64,000 nt of DNA from Pleurodeles waltl (Eukaryota > Chordata > Amphibia > Caudata > Salamandridae), in assembly GCF_031143425.1 (NCBI RefSeq), contig NC_090444.1, positions 1,534,924,782 through 1,534,988,781 of the forward strand, written 5' to 3'. Below, in pieces: positions 1 through 12,939 of this stretch (positions are counted from its first letter, which is position 1; each line of letters starts with the position of its first letter). The position numbers were made by a program, and so were the translations under genes. The notes beneath the pieces are model-generated. The model searched no databases and had not been told where the DNA came from. It worked only from the letters and a program-made list of their open reading frames with translations.

Positions 1-1101
1 ATAACGCTGGAATCCGCGACAAAGCCCTGGACTGGATCTCGTCATTTCTCATGGACAGGACCCAAAGAGTTCGCCTCCCGACGCTCCTATCAAAAGCCTC
101 CAATATCACATGTGGCGTCCCTCAAGGATCTTCACTCAGCCCCACACTTTTCAACGTTTACATGGACCCCCTCGGCGACATCGCACAAACACACCACATC
201 AACATAGTCTCCTACGCCGATGACACTCAGCTCATCATCTCCCTCACAAATGATCCCACCACTGCAAAGGACAACCTCCACAACGGACTCCACGCCATAG
301 CCAGCTGGATGGAAGGTAGCCACCTAAGGCTAAACACAGACAAAACAGAATTACTCATCTTCAGCACCAACCCCTCAGCCTGGAACGGCTCCTGGTTGCC
401 CACCTCCCTAGGATCCGCACCCTCACCCACCACCCATGCATGCAACCTGTGCGTCATCTTGGATTCCACATTCAGCATGACTCAGCAGATCAATGCCATC
501 TCCCCTTCCTGCTACTACACCCTCCGCCTGCTCCGCAGAATCTTCAAGTGGATTCCCATCGAAACCAGGAAGACTGTCACCCACGCCTTGGTCAGTAGCC
601 GACTGGATTACGGAAACACCCTATATGCAGGAATAACAAACAAACTCCAGACAAAACTGCAAAGAATCCAGAACGCATCCGCACGCCTCATTCTGGACAT
701 TCCACGCTGTGAAAACATCTCCCCCCATCTCAGAGACCTACATTGGCTACCAGTATCGAAGAGGATCACTTTCAAAATCCTCATCCACGCACACAAGGCC
801 CTCCATAACACAGGTCCGACCTACCTCCACAACAGACTCACCTTTCTCACCCCGACCCGCCAACCACGCCCTCGCCTCCGTTCCTCGCATCCGCCGCATG
901 ACCACCGGAGGAAGATCATTCTCTTACCTCACTGCAAAGACCTGGAACTCCCTACCACTCTACCTCCGCCTGACCGATGACCTTTTATCTTTCAGGAAAC
1001 ACCTTAAGACCTGGCTTTTTGACCAGTAGCCCCTCCCCCACCAGAGCCTTGAGACCTTACGGGTGAGTAGTGCGCTTTACAAATCCCTGATTGATTGATT
1101 G
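1..1101 (+). mobile_element. L2-like (CR1/L2 group) LINE, 3' part
   Basis: This is the 3' portion of a non-LTR retrotransposon, cut off by the window start. It has the second half of a reverse transcriptase, a short 3' UTR (GCGCTTTACAAATCC box) and a terminal TGATTGATTGATT repeat. That 3' architecture recurs at 3990-4386 and 10658-10972, so the three belong to one family. Short 3' microsatellite tails are typical of the CR1/L2 group. The assignment rests on motif and tail recognition, not on a database search. Confidence 0.85.
3..1029 (+). pseudogene. LINE reverse transcriptase, C-terminal part, frameshifted
   Basis: The frame is open from the window edge (NAGIRDKALDW) to about position 870. 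It holds the RT block GVPQGSSLSPTLFNVYM near 110-165 and the active-site block SYADDTQLII near 208-240, with both catalytic aspartates present. The conserved C-terminal module (DLHWLP, then RSFSYLTAKTWNSLP) follows. Near 865-875 the frame breaks, and the true C-terminus, ending KTWLFDQ and TAG at 1027-1029, lies in another frame. The enzyme would reverse-transcribe its own RNA at a nicked target. The 5' half, with the endonuclease, lies outside the window. It is inactive because of the frameshift. Confidence 0.85.
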
Positions 1102-3293
1102 GTGGACAGCATTGTGGTAGCAAGATATACCATCCATGGGCAACCGATGGACCCAGAGGCAGAGGGGATTCAGTCCTTTTGACAAGCATATTTCTCTCTC
1201 ACCCTATTCACTAATATAATAAATCAAGTAAGCTTTATCATGTGCACACACATCAGAGAAGTAAAGAGAGGTCTCAAAAATAAGCAAAGTATCAGGGCAG
1301 AGGATGGGATACCTGATGTCTTGGCAGCCAAGTGTTGAAGATCTATTAGGAAGCAGGTAGAAGCTGGGACTTTCAACAGGAAGAAGATAAGCAGACACCG
1401 GTGATAGAGGGGCACAAATGTTTTCTAGTTGGCATGGGAAGCAGCAAGAAGTTGGAAACCTGTGGATTAGGAGTAAACTAGTTGAAAGAATAGTGGTGTT
1501 GAGTGGCCATCTGAGAAAAATCTCAGAGGGCATATCATCACTCAAGTCAGATTTTTAAAATTTGTGAATACACTTGTCTTTGTTGAATGCAGCTGAAGTG
1601 GGGAGAAAGAGATAAAACAGCAGGCACAGATTAGAAATTCACCCCTAAATTCTTGTAAATTAAGGACATGCCCAATCTTGCAACAATGTATGAAAAGGCG
1701 TGGCTTTGGCTTGAAATCTTAGATGTAGACTTCCTTAAGTTGATCACAGGCATGAAGGTGTCATTTGAAGTAGCCTTAAAATCAGTGGGGATGGAAACTA
1801 ATCCACCAAGACTTACAGAAAACTAGAAGAAAAAACTCAAGATGATCAAGGAGACGAAATGATGCACATATATGAGGACTCAATTGTCATGTTGGAATTA
1901 CACATTGCAATTTAGTGAAAGGACACCTGAAAATTAGGGTGAGGGATGCTTATGGCACATTTGCAGCAAAAATCTCACAGGGGTAGTAATACAGGAGACA
2001 GAAAAGGAAATCAACAAAGGACAAGAAAGATCACTGTAAAGCAAATAAAGGTAACAGTTGGGTCACACTAACATTTTATTATTAAGAGAAGAGGAAATTC
2101 AAAGAAAAGTCAAAAGTATAATGTATTCAATACATATGTGAACAGGGCAATGGTCTATGTTTTAAATAAACTACAGATGCTTCACAGCTACAGATCAGGG
2201 GATTATTTGGAGGAGGGCATGGTTGTTTGTTGTGGTGTGTGTCTGTCAGACATAAAGTTAGTACACACACAGAAGACAGAGGACCGCGTGTAGTTGCAGG
2301 AAACTAATCTGGGATGGGGTCAGAGACCATGAGGGCATGTGGAGAATGTTTATGCCTGGAATGTTAATGGGTAGTACAGCAAGATTAAAGGGGGGGGAGA
2401 TGAAGAGCCAAATTAGATGACTTAAGACAGAATTTCTGCTATTACAAATTACATACATATAGAGCAATAAATGTAAATTTCTGGATGCAGCACGTTACAC
2501 CTTTCCTGTACAAATGGGCGTAATGGCCAGATCCATCATTGTTGCTATTCTGTACCTGTCCATTTCAGATAAATAAGACATGGGTAGAACTAAAAGGCAT
2601 TATGCTGCTGCAGGAATCTTACTGATGAAGAGATTAACAAAATGCCTGGATTTACTGACAGTAATGAGGAATCAGTACACTCTAGAATAACAGTCCAGAA
2701 ACCCTTGTTTGAACAGTAGTATGGCTCAAGTTAGTATTTGTTGAGTACAACATACATCTGAAGACATCCTGGCATCATAGAGTATAACACAATATAAAAG
2801 TATCAAAACCGTATGTGGATATATACTTTTTTTTAAGGACTTCCTTAATTTAAGACAATCTTTATAGCTGCCTCATCTTTGAAAAATAAGGAACTGGCAA
2901 CATGAACTACTCCCCCAAATATTTAACTGTTATGTATATCCTCGTATTGATTGTAAAGCCCTACAATGGCCACCAGTAGGTGAATAGAAGAATAACAAAT
3001 TTAAATAAAGATGTGAAACAACAAGCTATGAGACCATGCACATACCCGCCATGTTCTTGTTCAAGTCCATTACCAACAGCAGCACTTCCCAAATCACCTG
3101 AGTACACTCATTGTTAAGTAATATATACAATTTCTACTGTGAGAGGAGATTTTACAGTTTTTCTAATTGGTCCCTGCACATGTTACATTTGCAATTTTTC
3201 TGTACAATCTGGCATTCTCAGAAGTGACTCAGTCAGCAAGGTAGCCATAAAACTCTCTCGGCTGTTCTGAGTCTATGTGAATCAGCATTGCTG
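1102..3293. other. No gene recognised (AT-rich non-coding)
   Basis: I see no convincing coding region, splice-bounded exon or element border here. Open frames are short and show no family motifs. If the - strand exons at 3584 and 12146 belong to one gene, this stretch lies 3' of the second exon, in an intron or beyond the gene. Confidence 0.4.
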
Positions 3294-3363
3294 GATCACC
3301 ACTGCCTACACAATCTACTGCCTTGCTAGATCACCACTGCCTACACAATCTACTGCCTTGCTA
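3294..3363. repeat. Two-copy 35-bp perfect tandem duplication
   Basis: The unit starting GATCACCACTGCCTACACAA and ending GCCTTGCTA occurs twice back to back (3294-3328 and 3329-3363) without a mismatch. The identity suggests a recent local duplication. Confidence 0.9.
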
Positions 3364-3583
3364 TGAGGCATATATTAGTTGAAGCTTGCCCTCCTCTGAA
3401 TCAGAGTCACAATTCGTATCCTTCCCATTTTTATCAGGCAAGAGGGCTACCAGTACAAACAGTGGCAGGATTCTGACAGATCAATGTTGCACAAAACAAC
3501 TAAAATAATACAAACTAAATTAATAAAATTATTTTGGAAAATAAGTAAAATGGATGTAAATGCATGTGAAGATGACATCATAC

Positions 3584-3829
3584 CTTCTTCATCAACAGAA
3601 ACATTCCTTATTATTACTGGAGTAGAGTACGTTGGAAGTATTAAAGGCAGGTTTGATGGTACAGCGTAACCACATGGCACAGGCACTGAATATCCACTAG
3701 GTACTCTTGGACAAGTGCTTTCATCTTGGCAATTTAGTTCCTGAGGTGAGTTTTCATCAGTCTCTTGCAGAGGTGAGATATCAATAACCGAATATGGGTT
3801 TACTTTGTTGCGTGTACCTTCAGTCTTGA
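3584..3829 (-). CDS. Apparent internal exon of an unidentified host gene (exon B)
   Basis: On the - strand an AG acceptor (GCTGCAG, 3830-3835) precedes a 246-bp open block, followed by a GT donor (GTATG) at 3583. The phase is 1 at both ends: two bases complete a split codon and one base is left over. The 82-codon peptide has no stop. It contains VNPYSVIDISPLQE, an acidic Ser/Pro stretch, the compact block VPVPCGYAVPSNLPLILP, then PVIIRNVSVDEE. The composition is that of a disordered, proline-rich linker in a signalling or scaffold protein. Exon A (12146-12301) ends in the phase this exon needs. I do not recognise the gene. The splice borders and even, non-repetitive codon content make a real exon more likely than chance. 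Confidence 0.6.
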
Positions 3830-3989
3830 CTGCAGCTATTAAAACGAGTTAAATGGTGTAAATATGCAACATATTTGTAATATTTAGTAGAAAAATGCAT
3901 GGTTTTATGGGCATGCACCATCTACGTTGTATCAAATAAATTGCTCACAGCATTATTCAGATCATCTAACTTCAGAAAATCTTTACCCC

Positions 3990-4386
3990 CGGTTTGGGTC
4001 TTTTCTCCCCGTCAACAAGAGGATCACCTTCAAGCTCCTCATCCACGCACACAAGGTACTCCACAACACCGGACCATCATACCTGAACAACAGACTCAGC
4101 TTCTACACCCCCACCCGGCATCTCCGCTCCGCTAACCTCGCCCTCGCCTCCATCCCCCGCATCCGACGCAAATCTTCCGGCGGCAGATCATTCTCGTACC
4201 TCGCCGCCAAGACCTGGAACACCCTCCCACCAGATCTACGACAGACCCAGGACCTTCTTTCCTTCAGAAAACTCCTCAAGACTTGGCTCTTCGAGCAGTA
4301 GCAGCACCCTCCCACCAGCCACCCCCCCCAGCGCCTTGAAACCCTCACGGGTATGTGGCGCTTTTACAAATTGATTGATTGATTGA
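3990..4386 (+). mobile_element. L2-like LINE, 5'-truncated 3' end (copy 2)
   Basis: This is the last ~100 codons of the same RT C-terminus seen at 1-1101: LPVNKRITFKLLIHAHK, then RSFSYLAAKTWNTLP, ending KTWLFEQ and TAG at 4299-4301. A short 3' UTR and a TTGATTGATTGATTGAT tail follow, ending near 4386. The frame is intact from about 3990 to the stop. The 5' truncation is as expected from incomplete target-primed reverse transcription. Confidence 0.85.
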
Positions 4387-7300
4387 TCTACGCTGTTAAA
4401 TGTTTTTGGGTACTAGGCTATTTCAGCATTCAAGTTTTGAACTGACACTTGTCTAGGTCTAGTTTTTCAGTTAAGTAGGAACTCGAATCACTTCATCAAG
4501 TCAGCTATTTTTTTGGATTCTATTTGCAGTTTAAAAAGCGAGTCTAAGAGCTAATTCATAAAGCAAGATATACTAACATATATTATATAAATACAAATAT
4601 ATCTGTGGCATTTGTATATCACACACAAAAATATATTTTTCAATGCCTATAGATATCAATATGGATATATTGATTAATATAGCTCTATAAATACGTTTAT
4701 TGTATTTATATATCACAAACCTAACAATACAGAGTCAAAGAGCAAAGACAATCGATGATATAATCACAGATTATTTTAGTTGACATTGACTGATGATACA
4801 TTTGGAATTTATTGTTTATTACAGCCATTTTTCTCACACTTTTTAAATATTTAAGTATCAAACCGTCAATATTAGTCATGAAAAAGATTGTTTTTATGAT
4901 AAGAAAAGACAGCTTTTAACTTAGCTGTCATAAATACCATCATTGCATCCTGTTTGCTTAACAAATAGTGTGGTTTAAAAGTCACACTAAACATCCAAGT
5001 TAAGGAAGAAATGCTCACATTAATTCCAGTGGCTGGCCATGACTCAGGGCATACTCCAGTCTTTTGTTTTTCACCTATCGTGTTACTTTAGATTGAGACC
5101 AACCAAAAGCATACAGATCCTATTCCTGCTTCTAGATGCATAGTTCAGCCTCAATCCCAGCTCATGCCGCCTCCAGACAGAAACACTTGCACACCCAGTC
5201 AGGATCAGGTTAACTTTGCCATTATCAGTGAGTTGCAGCTATAGTCGTATGGCACAGTGAGTACAGGCCCCGAATATGTGCATGCTAATTGCCTTTATAG
5301 TATCTTCCAAAACACACAGGGTGACACATGGAATGCATGAAATTATCTAAACTATTGATGATCTGGACTAATTGATTGCCCACTCTAGATAGAGAAAACC
5401 AGTTGCCACTGAGTGAGACAAATTCAATTAGTCCCTCCATTGCTTTGTTGTTTCATAGGTAGACTCAGCAATCCAAAACATCATTGCACCATTTCCAAAA
5501 AAGACATGTCTCATTCTTCCATTCTCTAGATGGCATACATTGCTGGGCCTAGTTATCCTCCCCATGTTCCCTTGATATTCCCAAAGTCCAGTTTGCTCCA
5601 AACTTGAGCTTACAAATCCATTTCTCAAACTGCAGTCACAGGCTGTCTTTATGGCGTGATTGAAGGGCATGCATAAAGTGTAACCTAATCATTCCTTCCT
5701 GCACTGTTACAGTAAATCTACAGATCTCCTTGAGGGTCTAAAGATGGAACTATGAGGTTTTCACCATTTCTTCCACCACCCTGACCTAGAGCTAGCAATA
5801 CCAAGGGATAAATGAACTCTGAGGGGGTAACATTAACATGGATTAACTCCACTTCACTCAGCTACTAAACACTGAATTTATTAGACCTGTCTACCAACTT
5901 GATAAACCATAGTCATTTCTAAAGTACCCAGTGACCTCACTGGGACAATGATTAACAGATAATATTATAAGAGCAGACCCTATCTCATGCAACCACTACA
6001 TAAGTGAAGCCCAATCTCTGAACAAATTACTTCACTACGGTTTGTATTTATCAGTCCCATACTGGTTCTAAATATCTGTGCCTCTAACCTATCTTGTTTT
6101 GAATTCCCAATTGAAAACCAGTTTGGAAATCCATCGGCACAGGAAGTAATTATCTTAACCTCATAAGCCTATCTGGTTAGGAATCTTCATTTTACTTTCT
6201 CTACATTTTCCAGAGTCACAGGGTTTGATTTTCTAGACCCCCTGGCTCTAAGTACCCAGTAAATGTGGCAACTTGAATCAGAAAGCTAGATGGACTGCAA
6301 CCCATGCACAGCCTACTGAGAAATGTTATGTTTCAGGTAACAATCTGTTCCATGAAGCATGACAGGGACAATTAGTGGAACACCAGAACCTCTTTCGTAC
6401 ATACATACCATACCCAAGGATCACTGAAAATGGAATGGAATATATATTTTAAAATATATATTTGAAAGCTAAAACCCTAAACTAGTGCAAACAATATGAT
6501 TTTCAACCACAACAAAGATAAACATTAAGGCTGTGAGGATATTTATAAATAGTGTAAACAGTTTAGCACTAACACATTCATTTATTAATACTCAACACTG
6601 TACTAGTTCTAGCACATTAGTAAATAAAAAGGCTATTCTGAGTTTAAAAGATGGTTCACATCAGCATACCTATTTTTCAAACAATAAGGTCTATTTTTGG
6701 CCCACAAAGGCAGCTGTGTGTGTGTGATAAGCAGAGCCAGCAACGCACACAGCCAGACAGCCAGTGAAGGCTGATTGCCTCCCAGCAGTCTTCAGTAAAG
6801 AAGAGTGGGTGACTTTGTCTGTCCCTTTTGCCAATTAACGTGAAGATCCTCCCTGATTCTTAACTCCCTAAGCATAATTTTTATATGATTAGTCAGGAGC
6901 TTGTTGAAGGCTTTCAGAATAAGCATTCAACAATGAGTGGTATAATGCCCTTTTATCTATTTTCAGTCTAAACATGAATGGACAGCTTCAATGATTAAAT
7001 ACCGTGAATATATTTATGTAACCTTGATTATTACACTTGTAAGAACAGAATAACGAAAAGAATGTGTACTTGATTTAATCAGATGTATTCACATTTGAGT
7101 TATTATTGTGCACAGTAGGGGATTCAGGACATAAAAGGGAATACAGCATAGCATTAACAATAGTCATTCAATCGTCAAATTCCGTATGGGACTCCCACAG
7201 GCGGTTCAGTGGGACTATTGCTGTCTTGCCTAAAACATGAGGGGCTCAAAGGAACATGTCATCTACAGAACTTCTACAGCAATTTTACAATGATCTGCTA

Positions 7301-10300
7301 TGTCTAGCTAATTTTCACAAATCAACCCTTGTATATGATGTTTTCCCACTTCAAAGGTTAATGCCTTTGACTGTGAACAATTAATTTCAAGTACAGTCTC
7401 AATAAAATATTTAGGTAATGAATCAAGGCCTCATTGCAATTTAAATTTTGCATTATCACTAATCACTGAACCACTTGTATAGAAGAGAGCAGAGATGTGC
7501 ACTCTAAACTCCTTAGGTGGAATCAAATTTGCAATAACAGCAAAAGTAAATCATACTTATCCAAATTAAATAACAAAAACAAATCTTCGCTAACGTACAT
7601 TTACAAATGTACAGCTCTGTTTTAACCACACTGCAATCACTACATATTTTGAAGTATAGCAGTTGCCCTAACATCATTTATTTTTGCAATTTTAGAAGTA
7701 CCAAAGTGCCAAACAAATTTAAAATATAAACAAACTGTGTGACATTCAGCAAAGGGGACACCAACATTTTCACCTACCTTAGTTTGCCCAGATAAAATTA
7801 AATATTGATGGGGCAAAATATATCCCTGCTTTGCTCCACAATTGGAGGATTATTTTTTAAACTGTGGTTCTCAGTGGTCACAATTGGCTTTGGTCCAGGC
7901 ATCGCAATACAGCAACTGCACTCAACCTAACAAAAACACTGTAAAACCTTAATTCCTGCAGCAATGGGTCAAATTATTTCTGCTTAATGATGTGTCTAAG
8001 TTGTTTCAGATACAGTATTATGAAGGGTCTCTCCTTTATCCTTCTTGCCTCTCCAGGACTAACACAACAGAAGCACCCCGTCCTGGAGAGAAGACAAGCT
8101 TGGCTTAGAAAATATCTTCCACATGGTATTAACCATGCCTAAGGTGTATGTAAGTGCCATGGAGAAGCTCCAGTCCTATACAATAATGTGCTATGGAGCT
8201 TTTTCCTTTTTTTCATATAGGGCCACAATGCTCCTTGCCCCCAACCCCTCCAAAAGACATAGGGAGGATTTTGTTTACATGAGTTAACTTAAAAAAAAAT
8301 GTGGAGGGATAAGGTATCGCCTTTGGGTCTGATTTTCTGAAAGATTTTGAACATTGAATATTATAAACAGGTCTACTACCCCCCACAACTTTCAGATTAT
8401 TAAAATTTCCTGTTTAAAATTACATTGGGGGGATTTTGTCAGACAGACTAGCAGCTTGGTAAGATTTAATTGACTTGTTTGCCAAATTTTAATGTTGCTA
8501 TGTAATTGTTTTATAATCTGTGTAGTAATTCTTGTGCATATCATTAAGACTGTCAGTCCTGATATTAATGAGGCACACCCACAAAGGAAAGTTTGGCCCT
8601 AAAATAAATTTATGCTCAAATTTACCTTCTTATGCCTGACAGAAATTCACAACGAGATTCCTGGGAGGTGTGACTGGTTTCAAGAGAACCCATTTCTCTG
8701 CCACAAGAACAACTCAGGGGTGGAAAGAGGCCATTCCAAAGAGTGGTTTGCACAGGAAGTTATAGAATGTCAATTAAAATTTCCCCATGGGGAATAATGT
8801 TTAGCGCTCCATTATAATTGTGGTGTACTGCGCACACGGGCAATCGACCTTTCAACATGGCATTCCCAAAAGTAATCCTGTAAATTTTGCTTGACCCAGC
8901 ATACTCAGAACTTTCAGTGGGACGGTTCCCTCCTGGTCTCAGACCCAGCAGCAATTAAAAACAGACAGGGTCTTGAAGTTCGGCCCTAACTGTATAGGTA
9001 AAATACTGAATGATTTGTGAACAACGACTGCATAAACCATCAGCGATGCAGTCCTTGTTCACATTTCACTTATTTTACTCAGTCTTGCATTCTGTTTGTT
9101 TTTCCATGATACTGGGTTTCTGTAGTTTTTTTTTTATGCCACACACTACTCTTGTATAGTGTGAGTTGTGAACTCTGTCATGGTATTTGTCTGTGTGAGT
9201 TCAGGTTGTGGGCGAGTGTTTATGAAAGGCATGTTTTTGAGAGCTCTGGAGATGAGGCCGAAGGCAGTGTGAGTTTCTCATGGTGACTGTCAGTGGTCAA
9301 AGAAAGTATTCAAAATATATGTGCATCCAATCCTTGGCCTCTCTGCAGAGCATACAAAGCAATAGTCACACATGCTTAAAGTAATTGTGATTATAAGTAA
9401 AAGTGTACAAAGGACGTATGCAGCTGTCGAAATAATGACAAAACAAAAAGAAAATGCAGTGCTTACAGATGCATTGTGTGTGTAAGGGTGGTTTTTAAAT
9501 GAAGGTGATGCAAGGAAGTACATGCAGAAGGAGAGAGTGCTGAAGAGGAAAGAGATGAGGTGCGAGATATGAAGATGGAGGATTTCAGAAAGATTTGGGG
9601 AGAGAAAGGGCATAAGTGTTTAACATGAAGAGAAAGATAAAGAGACTGCAGAGAAAAGTAATGTGAATGGAAGAACAAGAGTGATTTGAGACTCCAAAGA
9701 CCATTACCCCTACCACAGATGTTAGTAATGATAAATTTACAGTCTCATATTTCCAGAATTGAAACATTTTCAATCCCAGCTATTCACAACAAAATCATTT
9801 AATCTCATGGTTCTTATATTGCTAAGAAGTACTGGCAATGGCAAAGTCAACAGTTCTGGATTGCATAAGGTAGATGTCCATTGTTGTGTTATTTTCTACA
9901 AAGCAAAAGCAGAAAGCTTAAAGAGAAGTACCACCATACTGGTTTGGTGGCATGCTATGGAAAGAACAGGATTTCAGTTTACAGATTTTAAGCCACACAT
10001 CTAATTACATAGGCCAAGCCTCTTGGCACAGATTCCTGGATGCACTTCATAGGCCACGCCCCCCTGTAGAGACATTCGACTTTTATTATCCTGCTTAGCG
10101 TTCTGGGTCTTCTTCTGGAAATGTGTAGAATTGCACAAAATGGAAAGGTACGCTAATGAGGAAGTGTAAATCTCTTCCATTAGGAGGAGTTTGTCTTTCG
10201 GGTGCAGTGTGTAAAGCAAATTAGCAACAATTCAGTTCTTCATGTCAAATAAACTGTCATGAGCTTACCATAATATATAATAATGACTGAAGAAATTACA

Positions 10301-10657
10301 AAAAAGTAATTCAAGAACATCAGTTTAGCCAACAGAGCATTTTAGTGCTTGGACTGTCCGAGTGGTGTTCTGTGGACATCCATTTATGCCCTACCTTGAT
10401 ATGGAGAGGTAACACAGCCTGTTAAAATCTAATTTAATGAAAAGTGAAATCCCCCGACTAATTCCAACATTCCACTCATCAGGGTGAATTATTTTTTCTT
10501 TAGGACAAAAAACAATGAAGCACCTATAGGAGCGCTCAAAGATACTAAATTACTGATTTAAAGGTATGTCTCTTTTTCTTGGTTAACAAGGAGGTTCGAA
10601 CAAACTGCACTGGACTTCAATTTGTGAATGTTTATCATAAGTCATCTCAATTGTCAT
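4387..10657. other. No gene recognised (intronic, AT-rich)
   Basis: This is about 6.3 kb without recognisable coding blocks or element termini. Parts are very AT-rich, for example 4560-4720. A perfect 11-bp inverted repeat (CTCTCCAGGAC / GTCCTGGAGAG) lies at 8049-8059 and 8080-8090. The longest frames (e.g. 9290-9613 on the - strand) are low-complexity Ser/Leu/Phe-rich translations without family motifs. Confidence 0.4.
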
Positions 10658-10972
10658 CTCTAGGTGCTAAAGTTCCTCAACAGCCGCCTGACCTTCCACA
10701 AGCCCACCCGCCAGCTCCGCTCCGGCAGCCTCGCTCTCGCCACCGTCCCCCGCATCCGCAGAGCCACCGCCGGAGGAAGATCCTTCTCCTACCTGGCAGC
10801 CAAGACATGGAACTCCCTCCCCATCCACCTCCGGACAACGCAAGACCATCTCGCCTTCAGGAAGCAACTCAAGACCTGGCTGTTCGAGCAGTAGCGTTCC
10901 CCCCCCCCCAGCGCCTTGAGACCCTCCGGGTGAGCAGTGCGCTATACAAATGCCTTTGATTGATTGATTGAT
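10658..10972 (+). mobile_element. L2-like LINE, 5'-truncated 3' end (copy 3)
   Basis: This is the shortest of the three copies. The C-terminal ~75 codons run from VLKFLNSRLTF through RSFSYLAAKTWNSLP to KTWLFEQ and TAG at 10892-10894. A poly-C stretch, the box GCAGTGCGCTATACAAATGCC and a TGATTGATTGATTGAT tail follow. The frame is uninterrupted over the retained part. The 5' truncation is near 10658. Confidence 0.85.
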
Positions 10973-12145
10973 AGGGGAGTTTGTACAGGATTTTTCACCC
11001 TGAAGTATGGATGAAGGAATTTAGATAAGCATGCCTTATTTGAGAGATCAGAAAAATTGAGTGAGCAAAGAGTTGTAATTGTAGTAGGACACAATGGTCA
11101 AATTTCAAACAACACTTACATACAGACTGCTTTGGGGTGCTGTAAAACAGTTCCATATCAGTTTACATTTGAGTACACTTAGACCTCATAGTAGTCAGAC
11201 GTATTGACTTATAAAATTGCGGTCTATAATTGAAGTGGTCTCTTGGATGGCTGCGTTTTGGAAATGTTGCAGGGCATAAGGTCCTGCTGTGAAAAGAAGA
11301 GATAGATGGTAGAGTAGTGCACCAGTTGCAGATGGTAAATATAAGCGCAGCAACCTGTAAACCATCCTGGAGGTAGTTTGCAGTTAACAGGCAGAGGAGC
11401 CAAAGACTAGAATGGTAAATTTAGTAGATCTTTTTCCATATAATGGTGGCAAATATTTTATTACTGACGTTTATTTTATTTTGTGGCATTGGACTACGGA
11501 TAAAGTCGCTTAATTGATTGGAGAACACAGTGCTAAATACTGAGGGTATATATTTTATAGTGAAGTAGGATCAGATAATGAGGTGAAATAAGGTTGAAGC
11601 GGGAGGTGCTTTTCTTTATAGAAATTCATTGCTGAATTTCAGGTGAGTGCTTCTGCGGAGGACATGTGAGTTAGAGTGCTAGCGCGACTCAGTCAATTGT
11701 TAACAAACTGAAATATGACTAATTTTGGGGGTACATGGCTGATATCAGATGAACAGTATAACAAAAATAAAACATAATATGGCTCAGACAATTCCATACG
11801 ATGTATCCACAAAAACAAAAGAGAGATGACCATAAACGTCCATATGTTAAACAGTGTTTTCGTATTCATGAGCATTACGAAATGAATCTAAGCACACAGG
11901 TCATTGCCTTGACTGGCATTAAGCATCATCAGTTTTGAAATTCATACACTTCTCTCCTAGATCAATGTTCAATTTCCTCACTGAAACTAAATCTTGGATA
12001 CAATTTTAATAGAGGCATGTGAGTCACTGCAAAGTATTACAAAGTGATACTTGATTCGGGGGAGCGGTTCATCGTGAGTTTAGGCCCTGTGTATTTAGTA
12101 AAGGTGAAGCGATTACAAGACCAGTAAGATAAGTATCGAATATAC
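10973..12145. other. No gene recognised (intronic)
   Basis: This is AT-rich sequence between L2 copy 3 and exon A. I see no recognisable element or coding block. Confidence 0.4.
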
Positions 12146-12301
12146 CTGCATTGGAATTGTTTTTGCATTCTAAATCACTTCTATGATTATCAGCGGGAGG
12201 AGTAGATGGCTTTCTGTCAGCTTCAGGAACGTCGTCATCACTATCAAATTCAAACTGCTCTCCTTCGTCTTCATCCGCATGGCATTGATTGAAGTCACTT
12301 T
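12146..12301 (-). CDS. Apparent internal exon of an unidentified host gene (exon A)
   Basis: On the - strand an acceptor (GCAATCAGTTTTAG, AG at 12303-12302) precedes a 156-bp open block, and a donor GT follows at 12145-12144 (GTATAT). The phase is 1 at both ends. The 51 complete codons are strongly acidic, with DEDEGEQFEFDSDDDVPEAD followed by a KPSTPP turn and a polar tail. This is typical of a disordered acidic linker with possible phosphorylation sites. Its leftover G joins the first two bases of exon B to make GTC, so the two blocks are splice-compatible. Flanking frame is open beyond the splice sites but loses this character. I do not recognise the gene family with confidence. Confidence 0.6.
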
Positions 12302-12939
12302 CTAAAACTGATTGCAAAGAGAAATTAACATTTATATTTATCTTTACAAGCCTGACACCAAGGTTTGAAATGCACATGTAAGTTGAGAAAAAGGGAAACC
12401 TCCACAACAAAATACAGTCAAATGAATCATTCAGTACAACACTGCACTCTCTCCTTTTTTTGTTTTTGTGTCTCTCTCTCCATAACCTCCCTCTCTCAGT
12501 ACTTTCATTGACAAAGCTTTGTTCTGAAAGGAAGCATGTCCTACTAGCTAACATTCAACAGAAAGTCACAGTAATAGTAAGTCTGAAGAAAGGCACACCT
12601 GCCGACAAACAATATTTCACAAACTAGGCCTGCAGTCATTTTAAAGGTGACATTTTATATGCCAACTAAAGACAAACCTTAAAGTTGGGTTAACATGCTC
12701 AAGAACAAGTGCAAATTATTTAAAAGAAAAATATCCAATACATTTTACATTAAAAACCAGTTATATTGACATTTTTCAGAACGTTAACGTGTCACAAGTT
12801 GTCCTATGCCAATTGAGAGCGGTTCATACTGTATGGCTTTTCATTAGATTGAGACCTCTAGCTTTACCTTTCCTATTATAAACATTGAACTATATGTGCA
12901 GACACTGTGCAGAGTGGGAAACCACACAGCCTTTACCAT

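Larger units (their letters stand above)
3830..12145 (-). other. Probable host intron (8.3 kb) between exons A and B
   Basis: If exons A and B are consecutive, this is the intron, with its donor at 12145-12144 (GT on the - strand) and its acceptor at 3831-3830 (AG). It hosts two + strand L2-like fragments (3990-4386, 10658-10972), both antisense to the gene. A further small exon inside it cannot be excluded. Confidence 0.45.

Noticed and set aside
8049..8090. Perfect 11-bp inverted repeat as a terminator or miRNA hairpin
   Set aside because: The arms are too short for a microRNA precursor and the context shows no transcript. It is recorded only as an inverted repeat.
9290..9613. 107-codon Phe/Leu/Ser-rich - strand frame resembling a membrane protein
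   Set aside because: It is antisense to a purine-rich tract. Low-complexity composition alone creates apparent membrane segments, and overlapping frames look similar.
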